Positions 16,560-24,473 of a DNA stretch of 49,930 nt are shown here, piece after piece (the stretch's first letter is position 1; every line of letters starts with the position of its first letter). The notes under the pieces are model-generated. The model was not told the origin of the DNA, did no database searches, and saw nothing but the letters and a program-made list of their open reading frames with translations. This stretch comes from Clostridia bacterium (GTDB lineage Bacteria; Bacillota; Clostridia; Oscillospirales; CAG-272), in assembly GCA_017399145.1 (NCBI GenBank), contig JAFQEG010000024.1, forward strand, positions 1 to 49,930, given 5' to 3'. A program made the translations under genes and the position numbers.

Positions 16560-18344
16560 ATGGACATTTTTGAAAAGAACGACAAGCGTACCCACTACTG
16601 TGGTACTCTAACAAGTGAAAATATCGGTCAAAGAGTTTGCGTTTTAGGTTGGGCACAAAAGCAAAGAGACCTAGGTAGCCTTATCTTTATTGACCTAAGA
16701 GACAGAACAGGCATTGTTCAGCTTGCCTTTGACGAAAATACAGACAGAGAAATTTTTGACAAGGCATTTTCCGTTCGTGCAGAGTTTGTGCTTTGCGCAA
16801 AGGGTGTAATTAGAGAAAGAGCAACAAAGAATAAGAATATTCCAACAGGTGATATTGAGGTTGTTGTTGACGAGCTTAAGGTGCTTAACAAGGCTCAAAC
16901 ACCACCATTTGACATAGCAGATGGTGGCGACGTAAAGGCTGAGCTTAGAATGAAGCACAGATACCTTGACCTTCGTCGTCCTGAAATGCAAAGAAACATT
17001 ATTGCAAGGTCTCAAATTACTAATCTTACAAGAAATTACTTTAACGAAAACGGCTTTATCGACATAGAAACACCTAACCTTATAAGACCTACACCAGAGG
17101 GAGCAAGAGACTATCTTGTACCTAGCCGTGTACATAAGGGCAACTTCTATGCGCTTCCACAGTCCCCTCAAATTTACAAGCAATTACTTATGTATTCAGG
17201 CTTTGACCGTTACATTCAAATTGCTCGTTGCTTCAGAGACGAGGACCTGCGTGCAGACCGTCAGCCTGAGTTTACTCAAATTGATATGGAGGTTTCCTTC
17301 ACAACTGAGGATGAGCTTATGGAAATCAACGAGGGCTTCATGAAGTACATTTTCAAGAACTTTATGAAGAAGGAGCTTGAAACACCATTCCCACGTATGA
17401 CATGGCACGAGGCTATGGAAAGATTCGGCTCAGATAAGCCTGATATCCGTTTTGGCTTTGAATTAAATAACATTTCCGATATTGTTGCAGGCTCTGAATT
17501 TAAGGTGTTTGCAGGTGCCGTTCAAAATGGTGGCTCTGTGCGTGCTATCAACGTTAAGGGTGGCGCTAAATTCTCAAGAAAGGAAATTGACTCTCTTACT
17601 GAAAAGGCTAAGCACTATCACGCAAAGGGTCTTGCTTGGCTAAAGAAATCAAATGGTGAGATTTCCTCATCCTATGCAAAGTTCCTAACTGAGGAAGAAA
17701 ATAACAAGATTAACGAGCGCCTCGGCCTTGAGGACGGAGACTTAATTTTGGTAGTTGCAGATAAAAACAAGGTTGTATTTGATACTCTTGGAGCACTTCG
17801 TTGCGAGTGTGCAAAGCGTCTTGGACTTCTTGATCCAATGGACTTCAAGTTCTTGTGGGTAACTGAATTCCCACTATTTGAGTACAGCGAAGAGGACCAA
17901 AGATTTTATGCAATGCACCATCCATTCACAGCTCCTATGGTTGAGGACTACCAATATATTGAAAGCGACCCTGCAAGAGTAAGAGCAAGAGCTTACGATA
18001 TCGTTCTTAACGGTACCGAGCTTGGTGGTGGCTCAATTAGAATTAACACAACGGAAATGCAAGAGAATATGTTCCGTGTGCTTGGTATTTCCAAGGAGGA
18101 TGCAAACGAGAAGTTTGGCTTCTTGCTTGAGGCATTCAAGTACGGCGTACCACCTCACGGTGGACTTGCATTCGGTCTTGATAGACTTGTTACCTTGCTT
18201 CTCGGACACGAGGACATAAGAGACGTAATTGCATTCCCTAAGGCGCAAAACGCATCTGAGGTTATGTCTAAGTGTCCATCTTATGCAAATCCTGCTGATT
18301 TGGCAGAGCTTGGTATTGCAATAATTCCACAAGACGAGGAATAA
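16560..18344 (+). CDS. aspS: Aspartyl-tRNA synthetase
   Basis: 594 residues, typical for the bacterial form. The N-terminal OB-fold anticodon domain holds GWAQKQRDLGSLIFIDLRDRTG (given in part: WAQKQRDLGSLIF). Class II motifs are seen: motif 2 in IARCFRDEDLRADRQPEFTQ (catalytic Arg) and motif 3 in GLAFGLDRLVTLL. The bacterial insertion (GAD-type) domain lies near residues 290-420. It is the second gene of the hisS operon and has AACGGAGG as ribosome site. Whether it is Asp-specific or also charges tRNA-Asn cannot be judged from this window. Confidence 0.96.
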   Translation: MDIFEKNDKRTHYCGTLTSENIGQRVCVLGWAQKQRDLGSLIFIDLRDRTGIVQLAFDENTDREIFDKAFSVRAEFVLCAKGVIRERATKNKNIPTGDIEVVVDELKVLNKAQTPPFDIADGGDVKAELRMKHRYLDLRRPEMQRNIIARSQITNLTRNYFNENGFIDIETPNLIRPTPEGARDYLVPSRVHKGNFYALPQSPQIYKQLLMYSGFDRYIQIARCFRDEDLRADRQPEFTQIDMEVSFTTEDELMEINEGFMKYIFKNFMKKELETPFPRMTWHEAMERFGSDKPDIRFGFELNNISDIVAGSEFKVFAGAVQNGGSVRAINVKGGAKFSRKEIDSLTEKAKHYHAKGLAWLKKSNGEISSSYAKFLTEEENNKINERLGLEDGDLILVVADKNKVVFDTLGALRCECAKRLGLLDPMDFKFLWVTEFPLFEYSEEDQRFYAMHHPFTAPMVEDYQYIESDPARVRARAYDIVLNGTELGGGSIRINTTEMQENMFRVLGISKEDANEKFGFLLEAFKYGVPPHGGLAFGLDRLVTLLLGHEDIRDVIAFPKAQNASEVMSKCPSYANPADLAELGIAIIPQDEE

Positions 18345-18350
18345 TAAACA

Positions 18351-18378
18351 AAAAGCCCCAGTTTTTTCTGGGGCTTTA
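18351..18378 (+). terminator. Terminator after aspS
   Basis: AAAGCCCCAG pairs with CTGGGGCTTT around a TTTTTT loop. It lies six bases after the aspS stop. The following gene starts 15 bases later, so that gene may be reached only by read-through. Confidence 0.85.
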
Positions 18379-18392
18379 TTAAAAGGATTGTT

Positions 18393-18746
18393 ATGACGAT
18401 AAATCAAGCACTAGACAAGCTAAAGAGGTCAAGGTTTCGTTCCTCGTTTCATCTAAGCAAAGAGGATATAGCTTACGTAAGGCAAAAAGGAATAGAAACA
18501 ATAAAGACTCACGCACGTGATTTTGTAAGAAAGCGACTTGCCCCTGCCTACATAGAAAACGATGGGAGTCAAACACCAACTAAGGGTCACCCCGTCTTTG
18601 TAGCACAGCATGCCTGTGCTTGCTGTTGTAGGTCCTGCCTAAATAAGTGGTACAAGGTGCCAAAGGGGATTGCGCTTACAGAAATTCAACAGGAGAAGAT
18701 AGTTAAGCTTTTGATTTCTTGGATAGAAAAGCAGTGTGAAAAATAA
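18393..18746 (+). CDS. DUF4186 family protein
   Basis: 117 residues. The family is recognised from the N-terminal FRSSFHLSKEDIAYVRQKG, LAPAYIENDG and the strongly conserved HPVFVAQHACACCCRSC followed by NKWYKVPKG. The His/Cys cluster (residues 69-84) looks like a metal site, which is inference. The biochemical role of DUF4186 is unknown. It has a ribosome site AAAGGAT and is followed by a GIY-YIG gene 50 bases downstream, with which it may share a transcript. Confidence 0.85.
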   Translation: MTINQALDKLKRSRFRSSFHLSKEDIAYVRQKGIETIKTHARDFVRKRLAPAYIENDGSQTPTKGHPVFVAQHACACCCRSCLNKWYKVPKGIALTEIQQEKIVKLLISWIEKQCEK

Positions 18747-18796
18747 CAAGTGAACAAATGCAAATTTGTTCATATATTTCAAAAGGTGAGAAAACA

Positions 18797-19045
18797 ATGA
18801 ATTATACCTATATTCTAAGATGTGCAGATGGCACTCTTTACTGTGGTTGGACTAACAACCTTGAAAAAAGGCTTAAGGCACACAATAGTGGCAAGGGCGC
18901 AAAATACACAAGATGCCGTCTTCCTTGTGAGTTAGTCTATTATGAAGAATTTGAAACCTCAATCGAGGCACAAAAACGAGAATATAAAATCAAGACTCTT
19001 TCAAGAGAAGAAAAGCTTGCACTAATTAAAGGCTTCAATAAATAA
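18797..19045 (+). CDS. GIY-YIG nuclease domain protein (UPF0213/YhbQ-YazA type)
   Basis: 82 residues from the ATG at 18797, chosen because it follows AAAAGGTGAG; the upstream ATG at 18758 lacks a site. The protein is a single GIY-YIG domain: YTYIL (GIY position) and LYCGWTNN (YIG position), followed by the catalytic-type Arg of LEKRLKAHNSGKGAKYTR and the family sequence AQKREYKIKTLSREEKLALI. Family members are stand-alone small nucleases with a poorly defined role. No intron or mobile context surrounds it, so it is not a homing enzyme here. Confidence 0.9.
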   Translation: MNYTYILRCADGTLYCGWTNNLEKRLKAHNSGKGAKYTRCRLPCELVYYEEFETSIEAQKREYKIKTLSREEKLALIKGFNK

Positions 19046-19078
19046 AAAATCAAGGACCTCACAGTCCTTGATTTTTTT
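19044..19078. terminator. Bidirectional terminator
   Basis: ATCAAGGAC pairs with GTCCTTGAT around a 6-base loop, with A and T runs at the two ends. It separates the GIY-YIG gene from the convergent ABC transporter gene. Confidence 0.9.
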
Positions 19079-19079
19079 G

Positions 19080-20831
19080 TTATTTAGAGTATAGCTTGTA
19101 AAGCTCGGTGTAAACTCCGTTTTTGGCAATCAACTCGTCGTGAGTGCCTTCCTCCTCGATTCCCTTTTCGGTGAGGACTAGGATTCTATCTGCGTTTTTG
19201 ATAGTTGTTAGTCTGTGGGCAATTGTAAGAGTTGTCCTACCCTTAGCAAGGGTTTCAAGAGATTTTTGCACTATATATTCACTTTCGTTGTCAAGGCTTG
19301 AGGTTGCCTCATCAAGAATAAGAATTGGTGGGTTTTTAAGGAATAGTCTTGCGATTGAAATTCTTTGCTTTTGTCCACCGGATAGCTTAACGCCTCTCTC
19401 TCCTACGTAAGTATCATAGCCATTTGGTAGGCTTGAGATAAATTCGTGTGCACCGGCAAGGATTGATGCCTTTTCGATTTCCTCGTCTGTTGCATCTAGC
19501 TTACCATATCTTATATTTTCCTTAACACTACCAGAGAATAGATAAACGTCCTGTTGTACTGTGCCGATATTTTCACGCAAGGATTTTATTGTAAGGTCAC
19601 TAATACTATTTCCATCAACGGTTATGTCGCCATCAGTAATTTCATAAAACCTTGGAATCAAAGAGCAAAGTGTAGTTTTACCACCGCCAGATGGACCGAC
19701 AATTGCAATGTTTTCTCCTGCGTTGATTTTAATGTTGATATTGCTTAAAACTAGGTCGTTGCCAGCCTCGTATTTAAAGGAAACGTTTTTAAATTCAATG
19801 TCGCCCTTAACGTTTTCAAGGGGAAGCGCATTTTCCTTATCAATGATTTCAGGCTTTAAGCACATAATCTCGTCAAATCTTTCAATACCTGTCATTCCTC
19901 GTTGGAATTGCTCGGTAAATTCAACTATTTTTCTAATTGATGCTATTAGTGTAGTTACGTACAAAAGATAGGCTATGTAGTCGCTTGCTTGAATTTGCTT
20001 ATTTATTAAGAAGATAGCGCCAACAACTACAACCACTATGTAAATAATGCCGTCGAAAAGCCTTGTGCAGGATTGAAAGCCACCCATAGCAAAGTAGGAC
20101 CTCTTTTTGATAGCAAGAAATTCGCAGTTACCCTTGTCAAATTTCTTTTGCTCAACGTCCTCGTTCACAAAAGACTTTACTACTCTAATGCCTAAAAGAC
20201 TATCCTCAACCTGTGAGTTTACCTCGCCAACCTTTACACGATTTTCCTTAAAGGTTTGTCGCATTGCGCGTCTAAACGGAAGAAGTGTAAGTAGGGCAAG
20301 AGGCACGGTTGCAAAAACGATAAGGGTTAAAATTGGGTTAATTGAGCAAAGAATGATAAAGGACGCAACAAGCTTTATGCCTGCAATAAAATATTCCTCG
20401 GGACAGTGATGGGCAAATTCTGTAACGTCAAATAGGTCACTTGTAATTCTTGACATTAAGGTGCCTATTTTTGTGTTATCATAATAGGAAAATGAAAGTC
20501 TTTGATATTGGGCGAATAAATCGTGACGCATATCTGTTTCGATTTTAGTACCCATTATGTGACCGAAGGTAGCCATATAAAAGTTAGCGCCCGTGTCAAT
20601 AATTCTTAATGCAAGATAGAAAAGACCACATTTTAAAACTAGGTCAAGCGTTAGTGAGGCTAAGTCTGTTGTTGCCCTGTTTGTAATTTCTCTTACAATC
20701 ATAGGAAGGACCAACTCACAAACGGTAGTCAATGCAGCACAGAATAAGTCTGCAATTAAAATCCAAATATATTTTTTGTAGTAGGGCAAAAATCTTTTAA
20801 ATAGCCCTAATTTTGTTTTTTTCTTTTCCAT
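19080..20831 (-). CDS. ABC transporter, fused membrane and ATPase domains (exporter type)
   Basis: 583 residues. The N-terminal half (about 1-310) has six hydrophobic segments, forming an exporter-type transmembrane domain. The C-terminal half is an ABC ATPase with Walker A GPSGGGKTT, signature LSGGQKQRISIARL, Walker B ILILDEATSSLD and switch His in IAHRLTT. It would act as a homodimer or with a partner, exporting a lipid, peptide or drug; the substrate cannot be told. An alpha/beta hydrolase gene ends three bases upstream, so both are on one transcript. Confidence 0.92.
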   Translation of the reverse strand: MEKKKTKLGLFKRFLPYYKKYIWILIADLFCAALTTVCELVLPMIVREITNRATTDLASLTLDLVLKCGLFYLALRIIDTGANFYMATFGHIMGTKIETDMRHDLFAQYQRLSFSYYDNTKIGTLMSRITSDLFDVTEFAHHCPEEYFIAGIKLVASFIILCSINPILTLIVFATVPLALLTLLPFRRAMRQTFKENRVKVGEVNSQVEDSLLGIRVVKSFVNEDVEQKKFDKGNCEFLAIKKRSYFAMGGFQSCTRLFDGIIYIVVVVVGAIFLINKQIQASDYIAYLLYVTTLIASIRKIVEFTEQFQRGMTGIERFDEIMCLKPEIIDKENALPLENVKGDIEFKNVSFKYEAGNDLVLSNINIKINAGENIAIVGPSGGGKTTLCSLIPRFYEITDGDITVDGNSISDLTIKSLRENIGTVQQDVYLFSGSVKENIRYGKLDATDEEIEKASILAGAHEFISSLPNGYDTYVGERGVKLSGGQKQRISIARLFLKNPPILILDEATSSLDNESEYIVQKSLETLAKGRTTLTIAHRLTTIKNADRILVLTEKGIEEEGTHDELIAKNGVYTELYKLYSK

Positions 20832-20834
20832 TGT

Positions 20835-21782
20835 TTACTCCATACAGTAGTTTAAAAAATCATAAACGGCTTTTTTATATTTTTCCGGGTTAGCAAGGAA
20901 TGAAATTCCGTGGTCGGCACCCTCAAAGGTGTAAAGAAAGCATTTTGATTTGCATTTTTCATAAATTCGCTTACTCATTTCACAGGGTACAAAGCTATCA
21001 GCCTCGCCGTGTAAAATTAGCATAGGCACCCTTGCATTTTCAACTGCACCCTCACAGCTAAAGCTATCAGGGTTAAAGTGCCCAAACAAAATTGCACCTA
21101 GCTTGATTAAGGGATAAATTAGTGTAGGATTTAATTTCATATCACTACACACCTTCTTTATAATATCACGAGGTGAAGAGAAGGGACAGTCGGCAATAAT
21201 GCCCTTAACATTTTCTGGTAGGTCATAGGCAGAGGCGCCAATAACGGTTGACCCACCCATTGATACACCAACTAGGAAAATAGGCACGTTTCCAAAGCGA
21301 CCCCTTGCGTATTCACACCATGCCTTGGCATCGCGGGCTTCCTTAATACCAAAGGTAATTGATTTGCCATGGCTAAGTCCGTGACTGCGTTGGTCAACTA
21401 AAAGGATATTATGGTTTAATTCTCTTGCAAGGGCATGTCCACCACAAAAATCTCGAAAGGCAGACCCACGGTAGCCGTGAAATTGTATTTGAAGAGGGGC
21501 ACCGTCTTTTGTATGATAGTATCTTGCAAAAAGCTTAGTGCCATCAAAGCTTTTAATAGTAACCTCTTCAAAGGGAATAGTCCTAATCTGTCCTACGAGA
21601 GTAGTCATTAATTCTGAAACAGCTTTGTATGAATCCTTGTCGAGAAAATCAAGAGAATTGGTTTTTCTTTTTTCGATTTTTGGGGAATAAAAGGCTTGAG
21701 AGTAAGCATATAAGGACCCAATAAGTAAGCCTAATATTAACACACCAACAACAGAAATTATAGCAATTACAAAATCTGGCAT
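20835..21782 (-). CDS. Membrane-anchored alpha/beta hydrolase
   Basis: 315 residues. An N-terminal hydrophobic segment (about 5-28) anchors it. The catalytic triad is visible: nucleophile Ser174 in GVSMGGS, Asp262 in HGEADSFVP, and His291 in GADHGIS. The oxyanion region FHGYRGSA is near residue 101. It resembles the BAAT/YqkD-like serine hydrolases of Firmicutes, which have unclear substrates. It precedes the ABC exporter gene in the same transcript, which might link it to processing of the transported compound, but that is speculation. The promoter is at 21809-21837. Confidence 0.85.
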   Translation of the reverse strand: MPDFVIAIISVVGVLILGLLIGSLYAYSQAFYSPKIEKRKTNSLDFLDKDSYKAVSELMTTLVGQIRTIPFEEVTIKSFDGTKLFARYYHTKDGAPLQIQFHGYRGSAFRDFCGGHALARELNHNILLVDQRSHGLSHGKSITFGIKEARDAKAWCEYARGRFGNVPIFLVGVSMGGSTVIGASAYDLPENVKGIIADCPFSSPRDIIKKVCSDMKLNPTLIYPLIKLGAILFGHFNPDSFSCEGAVENARVPMLILHGEADSFVPCEMSKRIYEKCKSKCFLYTFEGADHGISFLANPEKYKKAVYDFLNYCME

Positions 21783-21808
21783 AATATCCCCCTTTTCTTT
21801 TATAAGAT

Positions 21809-21837
21809 ATTATAGACCCAATTTTTTCTAAAATCAA
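21809..21837 (-). promoter_or_regulatory. Promoter of the hydrolase-ABC exporter unit
   Basis: On the minus strand TTGATT (21832-21837), a 17-base spacer and TATAAT (21809-21814). Confidence 0.8.
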
Positions 21838-21868
21838 CAGGGATTAAAAAAATAAATTTAAAATAGGA

Positions 21869-21904
21869 AGAAAAATGCTCTGTAATTTTAAAACAGAGCA
21901 TTTG
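21869..21904 (-). terminator. Terminator of the MBL-fold gene
   Basis: AAATGCTCTGT pairs with ACAGAGCATTT around a 9-base loop; on the minus strand it is followed by TTTTTC. It lies 14 bases after the stop at 21918. Confidence 0.85.
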
Positions 21905-21917
21905 CAAATGATAAAAA

Positions 21918-23195
21918 TTATTCGTCGTCGGGGTTGATTTTAGGCAAGTCCTCGTCCTTTTTGCTGTCGTCATCAACAGGGGCTTCACCATTATCAAAGG
22001 GAGAATCCTCGCCATCGGAATCACCATCAGCAGGCACTTCCTCGTCAACAGGCACTCCCTCGTCAGCAGGTACTTCCTCGTCGGCTGGTGCTTCCTCGTC
22101 AACAGGTACTTCCTCGTCAACAGGAACTTCCTCGTCGGCGGGTGCTTCCTCGTCAGCAGGCACTTCCTCGTCGGCGGGTACTTCCTCGTCGGCTGGCACT
22201 TCCTCGTTAGCAGGTACTTCCTCATCAGCAGGTACTCCCTCGTCAGCAGGCACTCCCTCGTCAGCAGGCACGTCCTCGTCGGCAGGCACTTCCTCGTCAG
22301 CAGGTGCTCCCTCGTCGGCAATCGCCGGTACAGCCTCAGGTGTGTTAGAAGGAGTTTCATTTTCCTCGTCTAGATTGTCAAGGTCGTCAAAATCGTCAAG
22401 GTTAAGCTTCTTCTTATTTTTTTCGTTGAAAAACATATCAAGACCTGAAGAGAAGATAGAATTTACCGGGAACATTGTAAATTGAATAATCTTATAAATC
22501 TTAGGAATAATTCTTCCAGGTACAACAAAATCATCTGCCTTTTGCTTTTTGTCAAACATACCGAAAAGCACAGGAATGCTAAATTGTGCATTCAATCGTC
22601 TTGCAAACCTTGTTGCGTCAATAATATTCATTGAGCCAAACATACCACCGACAGGAATGAATGCAGCAAAGAGGTCGTCGGGCAGCTTGTTGAAAAGCTT
22701 ATCGGAATAAAGTGTGTTAGATGCTATGTAATATTTTTTACCATCGGTAATATCAGTAATAATCAAGCCGAAGGCAGAGGTGTCGTCAGTCTTTGCAGAA
22801 ACACCCTTAATAACTAAATTTCCCACACTCCACTCAAGGTCTGACCCAAACATAACGGGGTTAGCGTTCATTTTAGTCCATGCCTTAGAGTGTGTCTTGA
22901 AAACAGTTTGTGAGCACAAAACGTCAACCTTGTGCTTAACCTTAATAGGGAAGAAAAGGAATTTTCTTTTCTTAACGTATGCAGTAACGGTTTTAGGGTC
23001 GCATCTGTCGGGATGTGAGCTTGTCAAAATAATAGCATCGGGCTTTATTTTCAAAAGCTTTCTTTTAATACCCATTTTTCTTTTGAAGGATGCGTCTGTA
23101 TCACGTAGGGAGTTGGAAAGATAAGGGTCAATAACAACCTTAGTTTTTCCAGAAACAAAGAGAAGACCACCATGTCCTATCCACATAACTTTCAT
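21918..23195 (-). CDS. Metallo-beta-lactamase-fold protein lacking metal ligands, with an acidic repeat tail
   Basis: 425 residues. Residues 1-about 255 follow the UlaG-like MBL pattern: GHGGLLFVSGKTKVVIDPYLS, then IILTSSHPDRCD, YYIASNTLYSD, PVGGMFGSMN and IPVLFGMF. At each canonical metal site the ligand is changed: HxHxDH has become S-S-H-P-D-R (59-64), the GDT position reads SNT, GGH reads GGM (185), and the last His is Leu210. It is therefore probably not a metal hydrolase. Residues about 289-390 are about 17 copies of a hexapeptide like EEVPAD, very acidic and proline-rich, and the chain ends in Asp/Glu. No signal peptide or membrane segment is clear, so it is probably cytoplasmic. The function is unknown. 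Confidence 0.75.
   Translation of the reverse strand: MKVMWIGHGGLLFVSGKTKVVIDPYLSNSLRDTDASFKRKMGIKRKLLKIKPDAIILTSSHPDRCDPKTVTAYVKKRKFLFFPIKVKHKVDVLCSQTVFKTHSKAWTKMNANPVMFGSDLEWSVGNLVIKGVSAKTDDTSAFGLIITDITDGKKYYIASNTLYSDKLFNKLPDDLFAAFIPVGGMFGSMNIIDATRFARRLNAQFSIPVLFGMFDKKQKADDFVVPGRIIPKIYKIIQFTMFPVNSIFSSGLDMFFNEKNKKKLNLDDFDDLDNLDEENETPSNTPEAVPAIADEGAPADEEVPADEDVPADEGVPADEGVPADEEVPANEEVPADEEVPADEEVPADEEAPADEEVPVDEEVPVDEEAPADEEVPADEGVPVDEEVPADGDSDGEDSPFDNGEAPVDDDSKKDEDLPKINPDDE
22026..22331 (-). repeat. 18-bp tandem repeats encoding acidic hexapeptides
   Basis: About 17 head-to-tail units of 18 bp (plus-strand form close to TCAGCAGGCACTTCCTCG) encode E-E-V-P-A-D with variants in which E becomes G or D and V becomes A. 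Neighbouring units differ at third-codon positions, so the array is not freshly expanded. Other frames across it are also open, which creates long false reading frames on both strands. Confidence 0.95.
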
Positions 23196-23298
23196 TAGAA
23201 TATACCTCGCTTTTTACGAATTAGTAAAACATTATACTCTATTGTAGCACAAAAAAACCCAGTTGTGTGAAAAAATCCTAAAATAATATAAAAAAATA

Positions 23299-23327
23299 TG
23301 GAAAGTTATCGTAAGTTGTGATAAAAT
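23299..23327 (+). promoter_or_regulatory. Probable promoter of ribF
   Basis: TGGAAA (23299-23304), a 17-base spacer and an extended -10 box TGATAAAAT (TAAAAT at 23322-23327). The leader would be about 15-20 bases, so no FMN riboswitch is present. Confidence 0.55.
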
Positions 23328-23350
23328 AGTATCCTAAGGGGGGATTAAGA

Positions 23351-24256
23351 TTGAAGGTATATGATTTAAATACAATGCAAATCACACAAATTAGTGAAAA
23401 TACCGTAGTTGCCTTAGGCACCTTCGATGGCTTTCATCTTGGTCATGCCTCGGTATTTAAAAACACCTTTTACGAGGCAAAGAAAAGACGCTTGAAAAGT
23501 GTTGTTTATACATTTTTAGATAATCCTAGGTCGGTTGCAAAAATTCTTACGCTTGAGGAAAAGCTAGGCTTTTTCAAGAGCTTTGGTATAGACTATGTTG
23601 CCCTTGATAGCTTTGACGATATCAAGAATATGAGTGGCGAGGAATTTGTAAAGGACATCCTTATAGGTCAACTTAAGGTGACTTGCGCTTGCTGTGGCTT
23701 TAATTATCGCTATGGTAAGGGTGCCTCATGTGATGCAGAGAATTTGTGCCAAATGCTTGGAAAAGTGGGTGGGAGTGTCGTAATTTCCGAAAGAATCTTT
23801 ATTGAAAACGAGACACTTTCCTCGACAAAGCTAAGAAAAATGATTGAAGACGGCTTAGTCGGTGAAATTCAAGACTATATGCCACCCTATTCGATTTATG
23901 CAAGAGTTGAAGAGGGGAAAAAGCTAGGCAGAAAAATGGGCTTTCCTACCATAAATCAGTACATACCACAGGGTAAGGTTGTGCCTAAAAATGGTGTTTA
24001 CATTACTGAATGCTATATCGGTGAGGACACCTACCCCTCAATAACTAATGTAGGGGTAAGACCGACCGTTGATGGTGTATCCTCACCGGTCAACGTTGAA
24101 ACTCATATAATTGGTTATGACGGAATTTTATATGGGTCATATATTAAGGTTGTCTTTCGTGAGTTTATAAGAGATGAAAGAAAATTTGACTCTATTGAGG
24201 AACTAAAAGTGCAAATTGCCAAGGATACCGACCTTGCTAAGAGGTATTTTATTTAG
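23351..24256 (+). CDS. ribF: Bifunctional riboflavin kinase / FAD synthetase
   Basis: 301 residues from a TTG start with an AAGGGGGG ribosome site. RibF phosphorylates riboflavin to FMN and adenylates it to FAD. The N-terminal nucleotidyltransferase half has GTFDGFHLGH (23-32). The kinase half has GRKMGFPTIN and NGVYITEC, followed by GVRPT. Length and order match the family. It stands alone, with terminator and promoter on either side, and is convergent with no other flavin gene. Rib genes other than this one are not in the window. Confidence 0.95.
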   Translation: MKVYDLNTMQITQISENTVVALGTFDGFHLGHASVFKNTFYEAKKRRLKSVVYTFLDNPRSVAKILTLEEKLGFFKSFGIDYVALDSFDDIKNMSGEEFVKDILIGQLKVTCACCGFNYRYGKGASCDAENLCQMLGKVGGSVVISERIFIENETLSSTKLRKMIEDGLVGEIQDYMPPYSIYARVEEGKKLGRKMGFPTINQYIPQGKVVPKNGVYITECYIGEDTYPSITNVGVRPTVDGVSSPVNVETHIIGYDGILYGSYIKVVFREFIRDERKFDSIEELKVQIAKDTDLAKRYFI

Positions 24257-24273
24257 TCCGCTAAATAATTGAA

Positions 24274-24340
24274 AAAAGGTCTTTTTCCAAATTCTGCCCC
24301 AACGGGGTCGGCAAGAAAATGGATTAAGACCTTTGTTTTA
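24274..24340 (+). terminator. Composite hairpin terminator after ribF
   Basis: AAAGGTCTT (24275-24283) pairs with AAGACCTTT (24326-24334), enclosing a second hairpin CCCCAACGGGG, followed by GTTTTAGTTTT. It is larger than the other terminators in this window. Confidence 0.7.
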
Positions 24341-24407
24341 GTTTTATGCAATTTGCACGAAAATTATACATTTAATATATAAATAATGACAAATTTACAA
24401 AAACACC

Positions 24408-24436
24408 TTGCTTTTTATAATATAATATGGTAAAAT
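24408..24436 (+). promoter_or_regulatory. Promoter of the discoidin-protein gene
   Basis: TTGCTT (24408-24413), a 17-base spacer and TAAAAT (24431-24436). The ATG at 24474 follows, with an AAGGAG ribosome site. Confidence 0.7.
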
Positions 24437-24473
24437 ACAGTAGTAAATAATTTATAGTACAAGGAGTACACTA

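Noticed and set aside
21800-22360. A 186-codon minus-strand frame rich in Arg, Leu and Thr.
   Set aside because: Out-of-frame reading of the same 18-bp repeats, running through a terminator and a promoter.
21934-22485. A 183-codon plus-strand frame rich in Ser, Thr, Gly and Ala.
   Set aside because: It is the complement of the repeat array in the MBL-fold gene; no ribosome site or promoter supports it.
23328-23350. An FMN riboswitch before ribF.
   Set aside because: The space between promoter and start is far too short for the aptamer.
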